In this document: positions 60,701-64,000 of the stretch, in pieces
Numbering within the stretch: position 1 is the first letter of the stretch
How the letters are laid out: the number at the start of each line of letters is the position of its first letter
Origin: Acanthamoeba castellanii str. Neff
Taxonomy: Eukaryota; Discosea; Longamoebia; Acanthamoebidae
Direction: 5' to 3'
Length of the DNA stretch: 64,000 nucleotides
NCBI RefSeq assembly: GCF_000313135.1
Contig: NW_004457654.1
Location: 504,210-568,209 of the forward strand
Notes under the pieces: model-generated
What the model saw: the letters and a program-made list of their open reading frames with translations, nothing else
Database searches by the model: none
What the model was told of the DNA's origin: nothing
Position numbers and translations under genes: made by a program

Positions 60701-63160
60701 TTCACACGTTCTCTCTTACTTCCGGCAGCCGATAACAGGTGTGGGTGTGCGCGTGCGCGTGCGGTCGTGCGTGTGCGTGTGCGTGCGGTCGTGCGTGTGC
60801 TGTGTCGACAGGGTCTTGATGATCCGACGTACCTGTTCGGCGGCGAAGGCGATCTGCTGTTCGACGAGGACTATGAGCAAAACGACGTGGTACTGTTCGC
60901 GGGCCATGATGACACTCATCGTTCACGCTTGAGCTTGCTTGAGCTGACGCGGCACACGAACGGCGCGCAGATGTTGCCGCCGGTGTTTGGTGGAGAGAAG
61001 GACCGGGTGAGGTGGCAGCCAGAGGGGAAGGACGAGGACTACGCCGTTCATTTCGGCTCCTCCAAGGCCAAGGAGACCAGCCCCGGGCAGCTCAGCGACG
61101 AGTTGCTCATCGTCAACCCCAGTACGCCCTCCACTTCGTTCTTTTCGCTTTTCGCTTTTTATTTATTGACTAATTCATGTTGTTGGGCACAGCATTCGAG
61201 TTTCAAGCCGAGACAACAGTTCCCTACTTTTGCATCTGGACAGAAGAATTCCTCCACAAGCACCTCAAGTACAGGACCACACACACACACACACACACAC
61301 GACACGACACGCACGACACACGCACTCATTGGAATGGTTGGGCATGTACAGGGGCGAGCCCATCGTAATGGTGACGATGCCCGGCACGGGCCTCCCGCTG
61401 CCCTACCAGCTGAGCTCAGCCAAGGAGCGCGCCGAGCGCCAGCTCGAGGCTTCCGGCAGCAGCGGCGCGGGCGCCCTCGTCGACGCGAGGACGGATGAAG
61501 ACAGGCAAGACGAGGAGCGAGCGGCCGCTCTGATGCGGCTCTTCGCCTCCTTCAAGCCCGGCCTCCCCATCCCTCGCGAACTGCTCGACCACGACACAGC
61601 CCTCGTCCAAAGTACTTCTCGCTCTTGGCTCTTCGCTCTTCATCTTTCGCTTTTTTCGCCAACCCGCTAACACGCTGGTATGGTGGTGGTGGGAACAGAG
61701 TTGATCCAGAGCGAGATCGTGGTGTCGGAGGGGTACTGGCGCAAGCGGGCTGCCTATTTCAAGCAGCAGAACGAGCGCGCCCGACACGAGCTACGGACCG
61801 TGGGCTACACCATCCTCCGCAACCTTGTACGCCGCGCCGTGCCTTCTCTCCATCGCCACCCGCCACCCGCCACCCGCTCACTCACTCACCAATGGTGTCT
61901 TGCATGCAACGACAACAGTTGCCCAAGCGACACCTTCACTTCCTGCGGCGGTACTACCGACGGCTCTTCCAGGCCCTGGGCGGCCAACCAGCGGTACGAG
62001 CACTCGCCCTCCGGAAACTCACGGGCGTGGGCAGAGCTGCACCCTTCTGTGTGTAACAAGGCTCGTCACCCTCATATATATGCACTGCGTGCATGTGCAG
62101 GCGGACAAGTACCAGATGCAGAAGACGCAGTGGAACGACGAACCCAGCTCGCGATTCATCAACCACTACCTCACCGGCATGATGCACGTACGTGCGTTGT
62201 GTGCGGTGCCGCGTGCCGCGTGCCGCGTGTGTTGTGTGGCATTACGAACGGCTCATGATCTCTCCCTTACCGTGTGCGCATTGCGTTTGGAAACCAGGAC
62301 CTGGTCCAGGAGCCGGTGCTTCATCCCGGTCTGGCCCTCTCCATCTGGATCTTGAAGGGTACGCCTACTCCTTCCCCTTTGTCCCCCTAGCTTTCCACTT
62401 CCTCCCGCGCTTGCAGTCTCACACCCACCACGACACAACATTCGCTACAACACACACGACACACGACACACGACACACGACACACGACACACGACACACG
62501 ACACACGACACACGACACACGACACACGACACACGACACACGACACACGACACACGACACACGACACACGACACACGACACACGACACACGACACACGAC
62601 ACACGACACACGACACACGACACACGACACACGACACACGACACACGACACACGACACACGACACACGACACACACATACAATAGGACATGGATTCCCGT
62701 TGCATCGGGATTCGGTGCCGCCGTTCGACCTCACGCTCGATTTCGTGCTCGACCACGTCGGCCCCCAGGTACGCGTGCCTTCCTTCGCGAAGAGAAGAGA
62801 GAAGAGAAGTGCGAGTCAAGTCGCAGCGCATTCTTATGGGAACTTGGGTGGGACACAGCCGCGGCCGGTCACGTTCATCAGACGACGACGCGGGGCGCTG
62901 GGCAGCCTACTGCCCGGCGTCGAAGAGATGACCCTCTCCCTCTCCGTCGGCGAGGCCGTTCTCTTCCGAGGTACGCGCCCAGCACCACTCGACACACTCG
63001 ACACACACGGCACACGACACACGACACACACGGCACTGGCGGTCACCTGAACGCATGGGTCGTGGGTGCAGGATCGGAGATGCCACACTTTGGCGGCGAC
63101 CTCGGCGAGGGCAACTATCACAACGTGCTCCTGTGGACGTGGTCCTACGTCCGCGACTGA
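57794..63160 (+). CDS. Unrecognised multi-span membrane protein of about 1,074 residues
   Basis: Nineteen exons join in frame: 57794-58510, 58724-58811, 58895-59002, 59151-59237, 59319-59393, 59488-59608, 59728-59797, 59898-60351, 60470-60693, 60812-61121, 61193-61268, 61352-61611, 61699-61826, 61919-61993, 62101-62187, 62298-62358, 62686-62768, 62859-62970, 63072-63160. The first exon encodes four hydrophobic spans (about residues 4-30, 48-75, 95-118, 135-160) and a Thr/Pro repeat. Exons 2-7 form a soluble part rich in short hydrophobic strands. Exon 8 has two more spans (ATIAACLAVFLPL and AFFAAFTGVGCLLYVAW). The remaining 500 residues are soluble, acidic and His-containing, with an FHTNVAHYHQEV element. 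No enzyme or channel motif recognised. All intron phases agree, so the model is sound even though the function is unknown. Confidence 0.8.
58546..58686. repeat. CACGACACCA ten-base repeat in an intron
   Basis: About fourteen copies of a ten-base unit built from the ACACG theme, in the intron 58511-58723 of the multi-span protein gene. Confidence 0.9.
59049..59141 (+). repeat. GTGTC pentanucleotide repeat in an intron
   Basis: About eighteen copies of a five-base unit, complement of the ACACG repeat, in the intron 59003-59150. Confidence 0.92.
59626..59702 (+). repeat. GTGTCGT seven-base repeat in an intron
   Basis: About eleven copies in the intron 59609-59727, same unit as at 15083-15181. 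Confidence 0.92.
62450..62672. repeat. ACACGAC seven-base repeat in an intron
   Basis: About 31 copies, the longest repeat in the window, filling most of the intron 62359-62685. Long frames that run through it on either strand are artefacts. Confidence 0.95.
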
Positions 63161-63312
63161 ACTCTCCGCCGCTAACCCGACACCAACCGCACACATTGGT
63201 ATTTGTTTTTATTAAAAAACGGTTTTCAAATAATTTGATGACGTTATTGCCATAATATATTACAATTTTATTACAGTTTTGTTGTTGTCGCAAAGCAAAC
63301 TGGTGGGTAATC
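63161..63312. terminator. Shared 3' flank of two convergent genes
   Basis: 152 bp, strongly A/T-rich, between the stop codons of the multi-span protein (plus) and the secreted protein (minus). It must carry both polyadenylation signals; an ATTAAAAAA stretch lies near 63210. Confidence 0.5.
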
Positions 63313-63900
63313 TCAATCGGCGTGCTGGACGGGAACGGGAAGGCCGGCGTTGAACTCGGCGTTGAGGGTCTCCACCTGAAGGCGCTTGGAGACGTAGAGC
63401 ATGCAGTAGTTCCCGTAGAGGACCTGGCCCACGTACTCGGGCAGGCCGTTGGCCACGGCGCTGGCGCGGGCGTTGGCCAGCACCACCGACTCGCGGCTCG
63501 AGTCCAGCACGTCCTGGCCCGCCGCGTACTTGATGTAGCCGGCCTGGAGGGCGAACGAGAGGCGCGTGGCGTAGAGCTGCATGAGGAGCTCGTCGAGCTG
63601 GTTGATGGGCGTACGGACACAGTCGAGGGTGGTGCAGGTGGAGGCGTCGGGCAGGTTGCCCAGCTGCTCGAGCGACTTGATGTAGCGCACGTTGGCCGCC
63701 ACGGCGGCGAGCGAGTCCTGGACGGCGTTGATCTGCGCCGTGAGGTTGGCCTGGAGGGCGGCCACCTGGGCCTTGAGCTGGCCGTACTTGGCCGGCAGGG
63801 CGTTGGCGATCAGCTCCTCCAGGTTGTTGGCGTTATTGGTGGTGGCCGAGGCCGCGCTGGCGAGAGCCAACACGAAGACGAAGGCGAGCAGGAAGCGCAT
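63313..63900 (-). CDS. Small secreted protein with central coiled coil
   Basis: Single-exon gene of 195 residues, ATG at 63900, TGA at 63313-63315. The first 19 residues are a clear signal peptide (MRFLLAFVFVLALASAASA). The next 70 residues are Ala/Leu/Gln-rich with heptad spacing (LKAQVAALQANLTAQINAVQ), likely a coiled coil. Then a short loop with Cys pairs (STCTTLDC) and a second helical region with an NYCMLY segment near the end. An upstream in-frame extension exists, but the ATG at 63900 is the one that exposes the signal peptide. No family recognised; no membrane anchor. Confidence 0.75.
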   Translation of the reverse strand: MRFLLAFVFVLALASAASATTNNANNLEELIANALPAKYGQLKAQVAALQANLTAQINAVQDSLAAVAANVRYIKSLEQLGNLPDASTCTTLDCVRTPINQLDELLMQLYATRLSFALQAGYIKYAAGQDVLDSSRESVVLANARASAVANGLPEYVGQVLYGNYCMLYVSKRLQVETLNAEFNAGLPVPVQHAD

Positions 63901-64000
63901 GGTTACTTGTAAAGGGTGGTGATGAAGAAGTTGGTGGTGAAGAGGTTGGTGGGTGTTGTACAAGTTGGAGGGCGTTGGGGGTATGTTTGTGGCTAGTGAG

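Noticed and set aside
62450..62672. Regular repeats that might suggest a CRISPR array
   Set aside because: The units are seven bases, contiguous and without spacers, inside a eukaryotic intron; it is a simple tandem repeat.

Overview
The window is nuclear DNA of an amoebozoan and most resembles Acanthamoeba. The grounds are GC-rich coding sequence, very intron-dense genes with short introns whose donors mostly read GTAC, tiny intergenic gaps, and a gene set typical of that lineage: a fungal-type type I fatty acid synthase, receptor-like TKL kinases with bacterial-type ligand-binding ectodomains, a GH25 lysozyme and a hisactophilin-like beta-trefoil protein. The species is an inference; no ribosomal or organellar marker is present. 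Gene models were built by hand from splice sites and reading-phase continuity. All but the second gene and the 5' end of the PPR gene join in frame from start to stop.

Layout. 1-3,404: the 3' end of an old-yellow-enzyme-type oxidoreductase, a small membrane protein of uncertain splicing, and a minus-strand alpha/beta hydrolase whose nucleophile is lost. 4,816-20,470: one 31-exon gene for a complete fused fatty acid synthase of about 4,266 residues. 20,575-23,649: a DEAD-box RNA helicase starting only 104 bp after the synthase. 24,181-30,743: a 1,688-residue receptor with two phosphate-binding-protein-like ectodomains, one membrane span, two TKL kinase domains and a cyclase-homology domain between them. 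31,208-35,507: a PPR protein and a secreted lysozyme. 35,632-47,142, minus strand: a secreted beta-lactamase-like serine hydrolase, a GH84 O-GlcNAcase-like enzyme and a 1,371-residue von Willebrand A protein. 47,401-51,901: tyrosyl-tRNA synthetase with an EMAP-II tail and an alkyladenine-glycosylase-like protein. 51,930-55,672: a decayed region with OTU-protease remnants, a zinc-knuckle reading frame and two segments almost free of CpG, with an intact hisactophilin-like gene between them. 55,706-64,000: a DGAT2-family acyltransferase, an unrecognised multi-span membrane protein of 1,074 residues, and a small secreted coiled-coil protein.

How the genes fit together. The genes are mostly independent housekeeping and environmental-sensing functions rather than an operon-like system. 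Two links can be proposed. The fatty acid synthase and the DGAT2-family enzyme belong to the same lipid supply and storage route. The lysozyme and the beta-lactamase-like hydrolase are adjacent, convergent and both predicted secreted or phagosomal, which suits digestion of bacterial walls. The most unusual items are the receptor with two kinases and a degenerate cyclase, the CpG-free islands, and the fused fatty acid synthase. Introns carry many short tandem repeats, and an exact 12-bp CRE-type palindrome occurs three times.
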